Under the pieces are notes generated by a model. The model worked only from the letters and a program-made list of their open reading frames with translations. It made no database searches and had not been told where the DNA came from. Below, piece by piece: positions 14,229 to 24,295 of a stretch of DNA of 64,000 nucleotides (positions are counted from its first letter, which is position 1; the number at the start of each line of letters is the position of its first letter). This stretch comes from Hoylesella nanceiensis DSM 19126 = JCM 15639. GTDB lineage: Bacteria > Bacteroidota > Bacteroidia > Bacteroidales > Bacteroidaceae. The position numbers and the translations under genes are program-made. Location: contig NZ_KB904328.1 of the NCBI RefSeq assembly GCF_000379965.1, positions 686,689-750,688 on the forward strand, read 5' to 3'.

Positions 14229-14321
14229 TAGATCGAAGGCTTATCAATAAAGAAGGTCAATATTTTGCGGTGAAATGCAGATTTTTTAGGCAAAAAAGCC
14301 TATCGGTTATAACTTTTTTTA

Positions 14322-14329
14322 TATCTTTG
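14322..14329 (+). promoter_or_regulatory. WYL regulator promoter -7 element
   Basis: TATCTTTG, only 18 bases ahead of the ATG at 14348, giving a very short leader. It supports that start over the ATG at 14180. Confidence 0.6.
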
Positions 14330-14347
14330 TTTCACACAAACAAGCCT

Positions 14348-15247
14348 ATGAACAAATACGGAAACGAATTAGAACTGATACTACTTCTAACCGATAACCA
14401 TGAACATGATACTCAAGAGTTAGCAAAACGTTTAGGAGTTACGCAACGGAATATCTACTATTATTTCGAAAACTTTAAAAAGTACGGGTTTAAAATCATT
14501 AAGAACGGCACAAAATATCGCCTCGATCGAAGGAATCAATTCTTTCGAAAGCTACACGATAGTATTGCTTTGAACGATTCGGAGGCCATGTTTCTTTATC
14601 AAATGTTGATGGGACAAGATGATGAAGACAATATGGTTCGGTCTATAAAAGTAAAGTTCGAACGATTTTATAACCTCGAGTTATTAACCAAACCAGCACA
14701 TCTCAAAAGACGAAGACGCAACATTCAGAAGCTAAGAGAAGCCATGGAATCGCATAAAGCAGTGCGTTTACGGAAGTATTCTTCGCCTCATAGCAAAACA
14801 ATTGCCGACCGCATTGTAGAGCCTTACTTGTTTTTGAATAACGAAAACGAGGTGCGTTGCTTTGAATTAAAAACGCATGTCAACAAAACATTCAAAGTAT
14901 CTCGCACCCACGATGTAGAGATTTTAGATGTAGATTGGATGCACGAACATGAGCATAAAGAGCTTTTCACCGATATATTTATGTTCTCGGGCGAAGAAAA
15001 GCAGTCTATTTGTCTCGAATTGGGTCAGCTTTCGCACAATCTTCTCATTGAAGAATATCCCCAGTCAGAAGCCTATTTGATAGAATTAGAAGCCGAACGT
15101 TGGTTGTTAAAGACCGAGGTGGTGAGCTTAGTGCCTGTTGTTCGCTTCGTGTTAGGACTTTTTCAAGATATCAAGATTCTTGAGAATGAAGAACTAAAGA
15201 CCCTTGTCGAGGAGCAAATCGCACAGATGCACAAGATGGTTGTTTAG
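14348..15247 (+). CDS. WYL-domain transcriptional regulator
   Basis: A 299-residue cytoplasmic regulator. An N-terminal helix-turn-helix (about 5-60: LLTDNHEHDTQELAKRLGV then TQRNIYYYFENFKKYGFKI) is followed by a linker and a WYL domain (about 130-230; RIVEPYLFLNNENEVRCFEL) and a WCX-like C-terminal extension (SEAYLIELEAERWLLKTEV). WYL proteins sense nucleic acids or nucleotides in some characterised cases (DriD, PafBC, CRISPR or defence regulators), but no defence genes lie nearby. The start at 14348 agrees with the domain edge and the promoter. The target is unknown; the next gene is convergent. Confidence 0.88.
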   Translation: MNKYGNELELILLLTDNHEHDTQELAKRLGVTQRNIYYYFENFKKYGFKIIKNGTKYRLDRRNQFFRKLHDSIALNDSEAMFLYQMLMGQDDEDNMVRSIKVKFERFYNLELLTKPAHLKRRRRNIQKLREAMESHKAVRLRKYSSPHSKTIADRIVEPYLFLNNENEVRCFELKTHVNKTFKVSRTHDVEILDVDWMHEHEHKELFTDIFMFSGEEKQSICLELGQLSHNLLIEEYPQSEAYLIELEAERWLLKTEVVSLVPVVRFVLGLFQDIKILENEELKTLVEEQIAQMHKMVV

Positions 15248-15267
15248 TGAATTGATACATAAAAAAA

Positions 15268-15328
15268 CAGCGATTTAATCGGTGATTTATCTCTTTCGAG
15301 AAGTAAACCCATATCGATTAAATCGCTG
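15268..15328. terminator. bidirectional terminator WYL / S46 peptidase
   Basis: A 14-bp perfect stem, CAGCGATTTAATCG at 15268-15281 with its complement at 15315-15328, flanked by an A-run and a T-rich run, between convergent genes. The 33-base loop is long. Confidence 0.75.
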
Positions 15329-15380
15329 CTTTTATAGTGTTATAAGCTTAGGACAAAGTATATTGCCCTAAGAAGCTTAT

Positions 15381-17492
15381 TTATTTAGCATTGATTTCTT
15401 TTAGTAAGCGATCCGCATGTCCCCATTTATCCATTAGATAAAGCATGTAACGAACGTCAACTCCAATGCAACGAGCAAGGCGAGCGTCGAAATTTATGTC
15501 GCTAGAAAGGCTATCCCAGTTGCCATCGAAAGCCAAACCAATGAGCTCTCCCTTACCATTAAAGATAGGAGAACCACTGTTTCCGCCAGTAATGTCGTTG
15601 GTTGTTAAGAAACAAAGTTGCAAATCTTTACTTGCTTTGTCGGTATATTGGCCGAAATCTTTAGCAGAAAGCAATTCTTTTAAGATAGGCTCTGCACGAT
15701 AATCGTACACCTCTTGGCCTCTATTCATCTTCTTAACGATAGTAGGAGCGGTTGTGAAATAACCCGAATTGTTACCGCCTAACTCATAACTTTTCACTTG
15801 TCCGTAGCTCAAACGCATTGTAAAGTTAGCGTCAGAGTAGTGAGGCATATCTTCTTCCATACGCAATTTGGCAGCGCAAAGATATTTCTCTTGCAAATCA
15901 ATGCTATCCTTAATGGCATTCAATTGGTGGCTCAATGCACCACGAATGTCGAGTAGGTCAAGACCGAAAAGAACACCTGGGTCGGTTAAAGCCTTCTTCT
16001 TATAGACATAAATCTTAGTGTTCTTCTTCATCAAAAGAGAGTTCTTGTAGAGATAATCCACGTATTTAACGTAGTTTCCGCCAAACTTTTGGTCTATTTC
16101 TGTGTAGAACTTAGGCAAGTATTGTTTGTCAACATGCTCTCTATAATTCTTTAAAAGAACGCCAAGAACTTCCTTGTCGAGAGCTTCGTCCCATGCATCT
16201 TCGTTGTTTTCAAACTCGATGAATTGGGCTTTTTTGTTGTTTTTAGAGCCTTTAATCTCCATTCTATTTAGGCGATTAGCACGATCTACAAACTCACCTG
16301 TGCCGTGGAAAGTTTCTCTAAAGTAACGCATTGTGCGCATAAGGTCGAAGCGTTGTGCGTAAAGAGTAGCCATACGGTCGAAGTTAAGCTTTCCTTTTAG
16401 GTAGCCAGTGCTATCTTGCCATCTTCTTAAACGATTCTCATAGTCTTTCTTTTGGTTGATAATACCGATAGAATCGATACATTTGTTCATACCAATAGAG
16501 TTCTTCCAGTAGTTCGCACTACGTGCAAATTTAGAGTCATACTTAATTCTCACTGCCTCACTTGCACGCATGTGGCGAGTCATAACCTCTTGTTTTACGC
16601 CTCTAACTTGTGCTGTTGGCTCGTTGATAGCATCTCTTCTTTCCTTAATACCATAAGAACTAAGGTATCTATTGGTACTTCCTGGGTAGCCCATAGTCAT
16701 TGCAAAGCTGCCTTCTGCATAGCCTTTAAGCGAAACGGGAGCCCAATGAGCTGGCTTGTAAGGCACATTGTCTTTGCTATATGCCGCTGGTTTGTTTGTT
16801 TTTGGATCGGCATAGATACGGAAAACGCTGAAATCACAGGTCTGACGAGGCCACATCCAGTTGTCAGTTTCGCCTCCAAACTTACCCATTGACTTGGGAA
16901 CGGTGAACACAAGACGTACATCTGTGAAGTCTTGATATGTAGTTGCGTAGTATTTGTTGCCCTCATAGAATGGATCGATATTGACATGATAAGTTGAGTC
17001 GATAGCTTTTGCTCTGCGAGTAAGCACATTTTCGAGCGAATCGATGAGCTGTTCCTTTTGAATAGTGGTCTTTTTATCAATTCCAAGAGCCTCTAATTCG
17101 CTTGTAATGTCCTTTTGTTCAATCATAAACGATACAAAAGTATCTTTGTTAGGCAATTCTTCTGCATACGACTTAGCATAGAATCCGTCCTTCATATAGT
17201 CGTGTTCAACGGTTGAATGACTACGAATAGCCTCGAAACCGCAGTGGTGATTGGTGAAAACAAGGCCATCTGGCGACACAACTACACCCGAACAATAGCC
17301 CGAGAAGTTCACAACACCTTTCATAATGGCGTCTTTTCCCTTATAAATACTGTTGTAAGGAAGGTCGAAGCCCTCTCCTTTCATCTGTTGATAAACGGCT
17401 TGTGGAAGGTTATAAAGCGTCCACATACCTTCATCTGCCTTAGCTATTAGGGTAGAAGCAATGGCAAATAATACTAAAAGAGTTTTCTTCAT
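15381..17492 (-). CDS. S46 dipeptidyl-peptidase (DPP7-like)
   Basis: A 703-residue periplasmic serine peptidase with a signal peptide (1-18) and the S46 signatures: TNHHCGFEAIR with the catalytic His (about 83), a D in GETDNWMWPRQTCDF (about 215), and GGNSGSPIF with the catalytic Ser (S639). These enzymes release dipeptides from the N-terminus of peptides and feed amino-acid fermentation. Eighteen residues after the Ser lies a Gly (FDGNW), the residue found in DPP7; the acidic-specific DPP11 has Arg there. So hydrophobic P1 preference is predicted (inference from the known DPP7/DPP11 distinction). It lies 34 bases downstream of the flippase gene and is probably cotranscribed. Confidence 0.92.
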   Translation of the reverse strand: MKKTLLVLFAIASTLIAKADEGMWTLYNLPQAVYQQMKGEGFDLPYNSIYKGKDAIMKGVVNFSGYCSGVVVSPDGLVFTNHHCGFEAIRSHSTVEHDYMKDGFYAKSYAEELPNKDTFVSFMIEQKDITSELEALGIDKKTTIQKEQLIDSLENVLTRRAKAIDSTYHVNIDPFYEGNKYYATTYQDFTDVRLVFTVPKSMGKFGGETDNWMWPRQTCDFSVFRIYADPKTNKPAAYSKDNVPYKPAHWAPVSLKGYAEGSFAMTMGYPGSTNRYLSSYGIKERRDAINEPTAQVRGVKQEVMTRHMRASEAVRIKYDSKFARSANYWKNSIGMNKCIDSIGIINQKKDYENRLRRWQDSTGYLKGKLNFDRMATLYAQRFDLMRTMRYFRETFHGTGEFVDRANRLNRMEIKGSKNNKKAQFIEFENNEDAWDEALDKEVLGVLLKNYREHVDKQYLPKFYTEIDQKFGGNYVKYVDYLYKNSLLMKKNTKIYVYKKKALTDPGVLFGLDLLDIRGALSHQLNAIKDSIDLQEKYLCAAKLRMEEDMPHYSDANFTMRLSYGQVKSYELGGNNSGYFTTAPTIVKKMNRGQEVYDYRAEPILKELLSAKDFGQYTDKASKDLQLCFLTTNDITGGNSGSPIFNGKGELIGLAFDGNWDSLSSDINFDARLARCIGVDVRYMLYLMDKWGHADRLLKEINAK

Positions 17493-17526
17493 ACTTTTTG
17501 TTATTTGTCTTTATTTGAGTTTTGAA

Positions 17527-19023
17527 TTATCCTTTTCTAAAATACTTTCCTATCACTGGCATGCTACTTAGGGGCAAATCGTGATATATAATGTGTGCAA
17601 CGAATGCAAAGATAATGAGCGTATTCACCGTAAGGGCATATATTTTAGGAAGATATTCATTGCTATAAGTGATGGCAATGAAGAAGATTACAGTCATAAG
17701 AACATATATTCCGATGCTTTTTAAGGGGTAATTGATAGGGTATTTCTTTTGTCCTACAAAGTAAGAGAGCGTCATTGCTGTTGCATATCCAATGAGTCCC
17801 GCCCACGCACACGCCATATAGCCATACTGAGGCACAAAGATTACATTGATAAGAATCAGCACAAAGCAACCAATACCAGAGAAATAAGCTCCCCAAATGG
17901 TCTTATCGATCAGCTTATACCAAAAAGATAGGTTGAAATAAACGCCCATCATAATCGTTCCAGCCATAACAATAGGCACCACTTTCAATCCTTCCCAATA
18001 GTCTCTACCGATGATATGGCGCAAAATGTTGATGTAACCCATCACCACAAGGAATGCAAGTAGGGTGAAAATGATAAAGTATTTCATTGCAACAGCATAG
18101 GTCTCACGGTTATCTTTATCGTTCCCTTTGCCAAAAACGAAGGGTTCGTAGGCATAACGGAATGCTTGTGTAATCATTGCCATAATCATTGCGATCTTAC
18201 TTGCAGCGCCATAGATACCCAATTGCTGATGTGCTTGACCACCTTTGTATAGATATGGGAAGAGAATAAAATCGGCAGTTTGATTCAATATACCTGCAAT
18301 TCCAAGAATAAGGATAGGCCAACTATAGGATAACATGCGTTTAGCCAGTTCTTTATCGAATGTATATTTAAAGCCAGTTAATTCCTTATAGAAGAAGAAA
18401 GTGATGCTTGCCGTACACACAAGGTTGATATAAAAAGCATAACCAACGCCCGTTTCAGGACTATAAACATGCTGAATAACCTCAGGATAGCTCTTATATA
18501 AATCGGGTAACACCACAAAATAGAGTAAGTTCAATGCGATGTTGAAGGCAATGAACAAGAGTTTAAGTGCAGCAAACTTGATAGGACGCTTTTTATAACG
18601 TAGATATGCGAAAGGAATGCATTGAAAAGCGTCGATAGAAACAGTGGCAGCCATCACCCAAACGTATGAACTATGGTCGGAATAGCCCATTACTCCCGAA
18701 AGAGGTTGTAAGAAAATAGACACCAAAACGATGAATAATAGTGAGGTAAAGCCCACCATTATGAGCGTAGAAGAATATACTTTCTGTGGATCTTCATTGG
18801 TTTTGTTGGCATATCTAAAGAAAGTTGTTTCCATTCCGTATGTCAAAATTACCAGAAGAAGAGCAGTATAGGCATATAAGTTCGTGATAATTCCATATCC
18901 ACCACTTGCTGCAGAGATATTAGAAGTGTATAAAGGAACAAGCAAATAGTTGAGAAAACGACCTAAAATACTGCTCATTCCGTAGATAGCAGTGTCCTTT
19001 GCGAGTGATTTTAAATTAGCCAT
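17527..19023 (-). CDS. polysaccharide flippase (MOP/Wzx-like)
   Basis: A 498-residue inner-membrane protein with 12-14 helices and the N-terminal MANLKSLAKDTAIYGMSSILGRFLNYLLVPLYT layout (quoted in parts: LAKDTAIYGMSSILGRF, NYLLVPLYT) of the polysaccharide biosynthesis branch of the MOP exporter superfamily. It should flip a lipid-linked saccharide to the periplasmic face. No glycosyltransferase lies next to it; in Bacteroidota this family member often stands alone. First gene of a pair with the S46 peptidase; -7 element at 19087-19094. Confidence 0.87.
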   Translation of the reverse strand: MANLKSLAKDTAIYGMSSILGRFLNYLLVPLYTSNISAASGGYGIITNLYAYTALLLVILTYGMETTFFRYANKTNEDPQKVYSSTLIMVGFTSLLFIVLVSIFLQPLSGVMGYSDHSSYVWVMAATVSIDAFQCIPFAYLRYKKRPIKFAALKLLFIAFNIALNLLYFVVLPDLYKSYPEVIQHVYSPETGVGYAFYINLVCTASITFFFYKELTGFKYTFDKELAKRMLSYSWPILILGIAGILNQTADFILFPYLYKGGQAHQQLGIYGAASKIAMIMAMITQAFRYAYEPFVFGKGNDKDNRETYAVAMKYFIIFTLLAFLVVMGYINILRHIIGRDYWEGLKVVPIVMAGTIMMGVYFNLSFWYKLIDKTIWGAYFSGIGCFVLILINVIFVPQYGYMACAWAGLIGYATAMTLSYFVGQKKYPINYPLKSIGIYVLMTVIFFIAITYSNEYLPKIYALTVNTLIIFAFVAHIIYHDLPLSSMPVIGKYFRKG

Positions 19024-19086
19024 AAAGCTGTATTTTGATTGTATTTATTTCGCTATTACTGTGTTATGATGTGATAACAACAAATG

Positions 19087-19094
19087 CAAAGTTA
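19087..19094 (-). promoter_or_regulatory. flippase promoter -7 element
   Basis: The minus strand reads TAACTTTG, 64 bases ahead of the flippase start. Confidence 0.55.
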
Positions 19095-19123
19095 CGAAAA
19101 GATAAATGTATTGTGTTGCAATA

Positions 19124-20356
19124 CTATGAGAAAAAGAAGTAAGCAATGGCTATTGCAGCAATTACTCCCGCTAAATCTGCCAACAAACCGCATGCAACTG
19201 CGTGGCGAGTTTTGCGTATTCCCACACTTCCAAAGTACACCGCTAAGATGTAAAAAGTAGTGTCTGTAGAGCCTTGGAAAATGCAACTCAATCGTCCAAC
19301 GAACGAATCTGCACCATAAGTGTTCATTGCATCCACCATCATACCACGTGCTCCGCTACCCGAAAGCGGCTTCATAATAGCCGTTGGCAATGCATCTACA
19401 AACCTTGCATCTACTCCAAGCGATGCAATCAACCATCGAATAGAACCTATCAGCACGTCCATTGCGCCCGAAGCTCTAAACACTGCGATAGCAACCAGCA
19501 TGGCAACGAGATAGGGAATGATGCGTATTGCGGTATTAAAACCTTCTTTTGCGCCCTCGATAAAGGCGTCGTACACGTTAATTCGCTTTCTTACGCCAGC
19601 CAAAATAAAGCAGATAATGATAGACATCAGTATGATGTTGGCACTAAGTGTGCTCACCTTGTTCATTGTGTCTTTATCTAATTGACCCAACCCCCAAATC
19701 AATCCGCACACCACAGCAAGCATTCCGCCAAACGTTAGTAAGATGGTTTTGTTGAAAAGATTGATGCGTTGATAGATAGAAGTGATGATGATGCCAGCCA
19801 AAGTAGCGAAGAAAGTGGCAATAAGAATGGGTATAAAGATGTCGGTTGGTTGCAAAGCGCCAGCCTGAACACGATAAACCATGATCGAAACAGGTATGAG
19901 TGTTAGTCCCGAAGTGTTCAAAACAAGGAACATAATCATTTCGTTGCTCGCCGTGTCTTTGTCTTTATTGAGCGTTTGTAGCTGTTCCATTGCTTTTAAA
20001 CCCAATGGAGTTGCCGCATTATCGAGCCCTAACATGTTGGCAGCGATGTTCATAAAGATGCTACCTGTAGCGGGATGACCCTTAGGAATACTTGGAAATA
20101 GCTTAGAAAACACAGGACTTAAGACCCGAGACAGCATGTTAATCACACCGCCTTGCTCTCCAATTCGCATTACACCAAGCCACAACGACAAGGCACCTGT
20201 TAAACCAATGCTGATCTTAAAGGCTGCTTCTGCCGAGGCAAAAGTACTGTTCATCATGGTGGTAAACACGTCGGTGTCGCCCATAAAAATCACTTTTACC
20301 AGTCCAACAACGAACGCAATGATGAAAAAGCCAATCCAAATATAATTTAATACCAT
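19124..20356 (-). CDS. SpmA/SpmB-like nucleoside-recognition membrane protein
   Basis: A 410-residue membrane protein that fuses two nucleoside-recognition (Gate) domains: the N-terminal half resembles SpmA (GVMRIGEQGGVINMLSRVL, AANMLGLDNAATPLGLKAM) and the C-terminal half SpmB (GAKEGFNTAIRIIPYLVAM, SGSGARGMMVDAM). In spore formers these are spore-maturation proteins; non-spore-forming Bacteroidota carry the fusion as a presumed transporter of unknown substrate. The -7 element ends only four bases before the ATG, so the mRNA is likely leaderless. Confidence 0.85.
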   Translation of the reverse strand: MVLNYIWIGFFIIAFVVGLVKVIFMGDTDVFTTMMNSTFASAEAAFKISIGLTGALSLWLGVMRIGEQGGVINMLSRVLSPVFSKLFPSIPKGHPATGSIFMNIAANMLGLDNAATPLGLKAMEQLQTLNKDKDTASNEMIMFLVLNTSGLTLIPVSIMVYRVQAGALQPTDIFIPILIATFFATLAGIIITSIYQRINLFNKTILLTFGGMLAVVCGLIWGLGQLDKDTMNKVSTLSANIILMSIIICFILAGVRKRINVYDAFIEGAKEGFNTAIRIIPYLVAMLVAIAVFRASGAMDVLIGSIRWLIASLGVDARFVDALPTAIMKPLSGSGARGMMVDAMNTYGADSFVGRLSCIFQGSTDTTFYILAVYFGSVGIRKTRHAVACGLLADLAGVIAAIAIAYFFFS

Positions 20357-20360
20357 GCAA

Positions 20361-20368
20361 CAAAGTTA
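20361..20368 (-). promoter_or_regulatory. SpmA/SpmB-like gene promoter -7 element
   Basis: The minus strand reads TAACTTTG, with four bases between it and the ATG. The transcription start should fall on or next to the first codon. Confidence 0.55.
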
Positions 20369-20853
20369 GTAGAAATAGCAGATAACTCAAAATAAAACCA
20401 TCTTTTTATGACCCCAACTCACTACACAAGTCTTGCAAAGCAAGAACCCTCGCCAACCCACTAAAATCCTTTTTGGTGTAGCCTACAAGGCTTTTTTCTT
20501 ATATCGAGAAGGAAATAGAAGGACTAAAATGCGCCATTTCATCGAATAAAATAATGTCGATGAAATCTATAAAAATGCGATTTAATCGGGGTTTATTTTA
20601 GAAAAGCGAAAGAGATGCAAAACAGATGCCAAGAACCAACGTAGATAAAACATCTATTGAGGGTGATAAGAGGGGTTGAACTGCTAAATAATCTAAAAAC
20701 AGAGTAGGAGAGAATGCGAAATAAAGGCGTACATTTTAAATCCAAAACACTTCGTTTCTCAATAGCGAAAAATAGAGAGGTACAAAATGATAACAAAGCG
20801 AATGAAAACAAAAAGAATCGATAAAATGGGCGATTTTTGCGAAAAATAGGCCC
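20369..20853. other. intergenic, no gene seen
   Basis: Part of a 980-base gap between divergent genes. It holds a weak hairpin, AGCCT/AGGCT with TTTTTT, near 20478-20500, and a GCGATTTAATCG stretch near 20578 like the one in the 15268 terminator. I see no coding signal. Confidence 0.45.
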
Positions 20854-21051
20854 AAAAGCATTGTTTTTAGTGGGGAAAGTCAATTCTTTTAGAAAATAAA
20901 AATACTTCCTTTTCGATGCAATTTGATAGCTATTGTCATGCAACTAAAAAGCATTTCTTTGCAAAAGCAATCCTTTTACTCACTAATGAACCTACGCTCG
21001 TGCGTGAGAATTTGCTCTATTATTTCGCCAAAAGCATTCCTTTTGCCTCTT
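20854..21051. repeat. 22-bp-period intergenic array C
   Basis: About nine units at 20854, 20876, 20898, 20920, 20942 (21 bases), 20963, 20985, 21007 and 21030. The best units are AAAAGCATTGTTTTTAG, AAAAGCAATCCTTTTAC and AAAAGCATTCCTTTTGC; those at 20985 and 21007 keep only the period. It lies in the gap upstream of topA. Confidence 0.7.
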
Positions 21052-21336
21052 TTCTCATCATTCTTTACTCCAAATCCATCTTCATAATGCCTCCAAGAAA
21101 CTCCCAAAACGTTCAAATTTCACCCAGAATACAACCTATGCTCAATGTTCTAAAAATGCAAGAGATGTTAAGCTTGTTGTTGATTGGCATACAGCTTGCT
21201 AATGAAATAGGCGAAACAAAAACAGAATAAACAAAGATTCAAAACTTAAAAAAACACAAAAAACACTCTATATAATAATGTATAAGTAGACTTTTTATTT
21301 ATTTTGCAACCAAATTTAAAATACGATCTCATTGAT

Positions 21337-23655
21337 ATGCAACAGAATTTAGTTATCGTAGAGAGCCCCGCTAAGGCAAAAACAATAGAGAAGTTCCTTG
21401 GAAAAGAATTCAAGGTGATGTCAAGTTATGGACATATACGAGATTTAAAGAAAAAAGAAATCAGTATAGACCCAAAGACTTTAGACCCATGTTATGAGGT
21501 TCCCGAAGAAAAGAAGAAACTCGTTTCAGAGTTAAAACGAAATGTAGAACAAAGTAAAACGGTTTGGCTCGCATCCGATGAGGACCGTGAAGGAGAAGCT
21601 ATTGCATGGCACTTATGCGAGGTTTTAGGCTTAGACGAAGATAAAACCAATAGAATTGTGTTTCATGAGATAACAAAACCAGCCATACTTCATGCGATAG
21701 AGACACCTCGTCAGCTTGACATGAACTTGGTAAATGCACAACAAGCACGTCGAGTTCTTGACCGATTGGTGGGCTTTAAGCTATCGCCTGTGTTGTGGAG
21801 AAAGGTGAAACCAGCTCTTTCAGCAGGTCGTGTGCAAAGTGTTGCCGTGCGTTTGATTGTTGAAAGAGAACGTGAAATTCAAGCATTTAAAAGCGAACCC
21901 TATTATAGAGTGAATGCTATCTTTGTGCTAAAAGATGGCGAAGGCAATGTAACAGAGCTCAAAGCAGAATTGGATAAGCGCTTTAAGAGCCACGAAGAGG
22001 CTGTTTCTTTCCTCGAAAAGAGTAAGGATTCTACCTTCCAAATCGCCTCAATTGCGAAGAAACCGCTTAAGAGAATGCCTGCACCTCCATTCACTACGTC
22101 GACACTTCAACAAGAAGCTGCACGCAAGTTGGGCTTCACTGTGTCGCAAACCATGATGGTTGCGCAACGTCTTTACGAAGGTGGACACATCACATACATG
22201 CGTACCGACAGCGTAAACCTATCTACTTTGGCAAGAGGAGCAGCGAAAGAAGAAATCGAAAAGCTATATGGTGAGTCGTATAGTCGCTCTCGTAACTACC
22301 AAACTCACGCAAAAGGTGCACAAGAAGCGCACGAAGCAATTCGTCCAACCTATATGGATAAAACCCAAATAGATGGAACTGCACAAGAAAAGAAATTGTA
22401 TGAGTTGATTTGGAAACGTACAATTGCCAGTCAAATGGCAGAGGCTCAAATCGAGAAAACAACAGTATCGGTAAGCATTAGCGGTGCAAGTGAGACCTTT
22501 ACTTCTGTTGGTGAGATGATTACTTTCGACGGTTTCTTGAAGGTTTATCGTGAGTCTACCGACGATGACGATGCTAATGCAGACGAACAATCACATGTTT
22601 TGCCTGCAACTCTTAAAGAAGGCGACTTGTTAGAACGCAAAGAAATTGTCTCAACAGAACGCTTTAGCATGGCACCTTCACGCTACACAGAAGCAAGCTT
22701 GGTGCACAAAATGGAAGAATTGGGCATCGGACGCCCATCAACATACGCTCCAACCATCAGTACTATACAACAAAGAGAGTATGTAGTGAAAGGAGATAAG
22801 CCAGGAGAAGAACGCAACTACTTGGTGGATGTCTTGAAAAATGGCAAGATAACATCAACTACTAAGAAAGAAACAGTGGGCAACGAGAAGGGTAAACTAT
22901 TACCAACTGACATCGGTTCGGTGGTGAATGACTTCTTAACTGCTAACTTCTCAGACATCGTTGACTACAACTTTACAGCTAAAGTAGAAGGTCAATTCGA
23001 CCTTATTGCTGAGGGTAAAGAGACTTGGAAGGAAATGATGAAGGCCTTTGACGATGAGTTTGAGCCTACAGTTGATAAGGTGATGAACGCTCGTTCGGAG
23101 CATAAGGCAGGCGAAAGACAATTGGGTTTAGAGCCAAATACCAATAAACCAGTATTTGTTAAGATTGGACGTTTCGGTCCAGTTGTGCAGATTGGTAGCG
23201 CAGGAGATACCGATAAGCCTCGCTTTGCGCAAGTTCCTACAGGCAAAAGTATTGAGACCATCACTCTTGAAGAGGCTCTTGAACTATTCAAACTACCACG
23301 AACTCTTGGTCAGTTCGAAGGCGAAGACGTTATAGTTGGTGCAGGACGTTTTGGTCCTTACATACAACATAACAAACGATATATATCTATTCCAAAGGGA
23401 GAAGATCCCATGTCGGTTACTCTCGGACATGCTGTTGCATTGATAGAAACAAAGAGATTGCAAGAGAAACAACGTCACTTGAAAGACTTTGGAGAAGGGG
23501 TTAACCTCGAAATTCTTAACGGACGTTATGGACCTTATATCTGTTATGAAGGAAAGAACTATCGTTTGCCCAAAAACTTACATGCAAAAGCAGCGGAATT
23601 GACCTATGGTGAGTGCATGGATGTGGTGAAAGCGTCGGCTGAAAAGAAGAAATGA
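21337..23655 (+). CDS. topA: DNA topoisomerase I
   Basis: A 772-residue type IA topoisomerase that relaxes negative supercoils. It starts MQQNLVIVESPAKAKTIEKF, the usual Toprim opening, so I chose the ATG at 21337 over an in-frame TTG at 21304. The Toprim acidic motif is ASDEDREGEAIAWH, and the active-site Tyr is Y287 in HITYMRTDS. The C-terminal 150 residues carry repeats of the kind GRFGPVVQIG, GRFGPYIQHN and GRYGPYICYE in place of the zinc ribbons of E. coli TopA, which is normal in Bacteroidota. The stop overlaps the aroK start by four bases. Confidence 0.96.
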   Translation: MQQNLVIVESPAKAKTIEKFLGKEFKVMSSYGHIRDLKKKEISIDPKTLDPCYEVPEEKKKLVSELKRNVEQSKTVWLASDEDREGEAIAWHLCEVLGLDEDKTNRIVFHEITKPAILHAIETPRQLDMNLVNAQQARRVLDRLVGFKLSPVLWRKVKPALSAGRVQSVAVRLIVEREREIQAFKSEPYYRVNAIFVLKDGEGNVTELKAELDKRFKSHEEAVSFLEKSKDSTFQIASIAKKPLKRMPAPPFTTSTLQQEAARKLGFTVSQTMMVAQRLYEGGHITYMRTDSVNLSTLARGAAKEEIEKLYGESYSRSRNYQTHAKGAQEAHEAIRPTYMDKTQIDGTAQEKKLYELIWKRTIASQMAEAQIEKTTVSVSISGASETFTSVGEMITFDGFLKVYRESTDDDDANADEQSHVLPATLKEGDLLERKEIVSTERFSMAPSRYTEASLVHKMEELGIGRPSTYAPTISTIQQREYVVKGDKPGEERNYLVDVLKNGKITSTTKKETVGNEKGKLLPTDIGSVVNDFLTANFSDIVDYNFTAKVEGQFDLIAEGKETWKEMMKAFDDEFEPTVDKVMNARSEHKAGERQLGLEPNTNKPVFVKIGRFGPVVQIGSAGDTDKPRFAQVPTGKSIETITLEEALELFKLPRTLGQFEGEDVIVGAGRFGPYIQHNKRYISIPKGEDPMSVTLGHAVALIETKRLQEKQRHLKDFGEGVNLEILNGRYGPYICYEGKNYRLPKNLHAKAAELTYGECMDVVKASAEKKK

Positions 23656-24185
23656 AACGCATAATCATTATCGGTTATATGGGCGCAGGCAAGACAACTG
23701 TGGGCTATGCACTATCTAAACTCACTGGTTGGACATTCTATGACCTCGATTGGTACATAGAGAATCGCATGCGAAAAAGCGTTAGTGAGCTCTTTGAAGA
23801 ACGTGGAGAAGAAGGCTTTAGACAAATAGAAATGAACATGTTGCATGAAGTTGCTGAATTCGAAAACGTGATAATCAGCTGCGGAGGAGGCACTCCTTGC
23901 TTCTACAACAATATCGATTATATGAATGAACAAGGCGAAACGATTTATTTAAAGGCGTCGCCTGAGGTGCTCTTTAAGCATATTAAGATGACAAGGGTGC
24001 CACGACCACTCCTTAAAGACAAATCTCCTGAAGAAGTAAAGGAATTTATTAAGGAGCAAATAGCTTATCGAGAGCCATTCTATTTAAAAGCCAAACATGT
24101 GTTCGACATCAACTTACTCGACACAAGAGAAGAGATTATCGCCTCTGCTTCTCGCCTAAAAGAAATGATTGGGTTACCAGATTAA
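23652..24185 (+). CDS. aroK: shikimate kinase
   Basis: A 177-residue cytoplasmic P-loop kinase that phosphorylates shikimate at O3, the fifth step of the chorismate pathway. Walker A is GYMGAGKTTVG (about 8-18), followed by the shikimate-site DLDWYIENRMRKSVSELFEERGEEGFR region with its Asp and Arg, CGGGTPC, and the lid Arg in RPLLKD. The ATG overlaps the topA stop (ATGA), so the pair is translationally coupled. Confidence 0.94.
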   Translation: MKRIIIIGYMGAGKTTVGYALSKLTGWTFYDLDWYIENRMRKSVSELFEERGEEGFRQIEMNMLHEVAEFENVIISCGGGTPCFYNNIDYMNEQGETIYLKASPEVLFKHIKMTRVPRPLLKDKSPEEVKEFIKEQIAYREPFYLKAKHVFDINLLDTREEIIASASRLKEMIGLPD

Positions 24186-24295
24186 AAGGCTGTTTGCGTG
24201 TGGATCAATCAAAAGAATAATTCTATTTAAAAGGAAATCCATACAAAGCATAGGATAAAACAAAGACAACGTAAAAATAAATAATAGTAAACTAA

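Noticed and set aside
14180-14347. N-terminal extension of the WYL regulator
   Set aside because: It would translate the 22-bp array and the promoter; the -7 element at 14322-14329 points to the ATG at 14348.
15381-17492. S46 enzyme as DPP11
   Set aside because: It has Gly 18 residues after the catalytic Ser where DPP11 has the Arg that reads acidic P1 residues.
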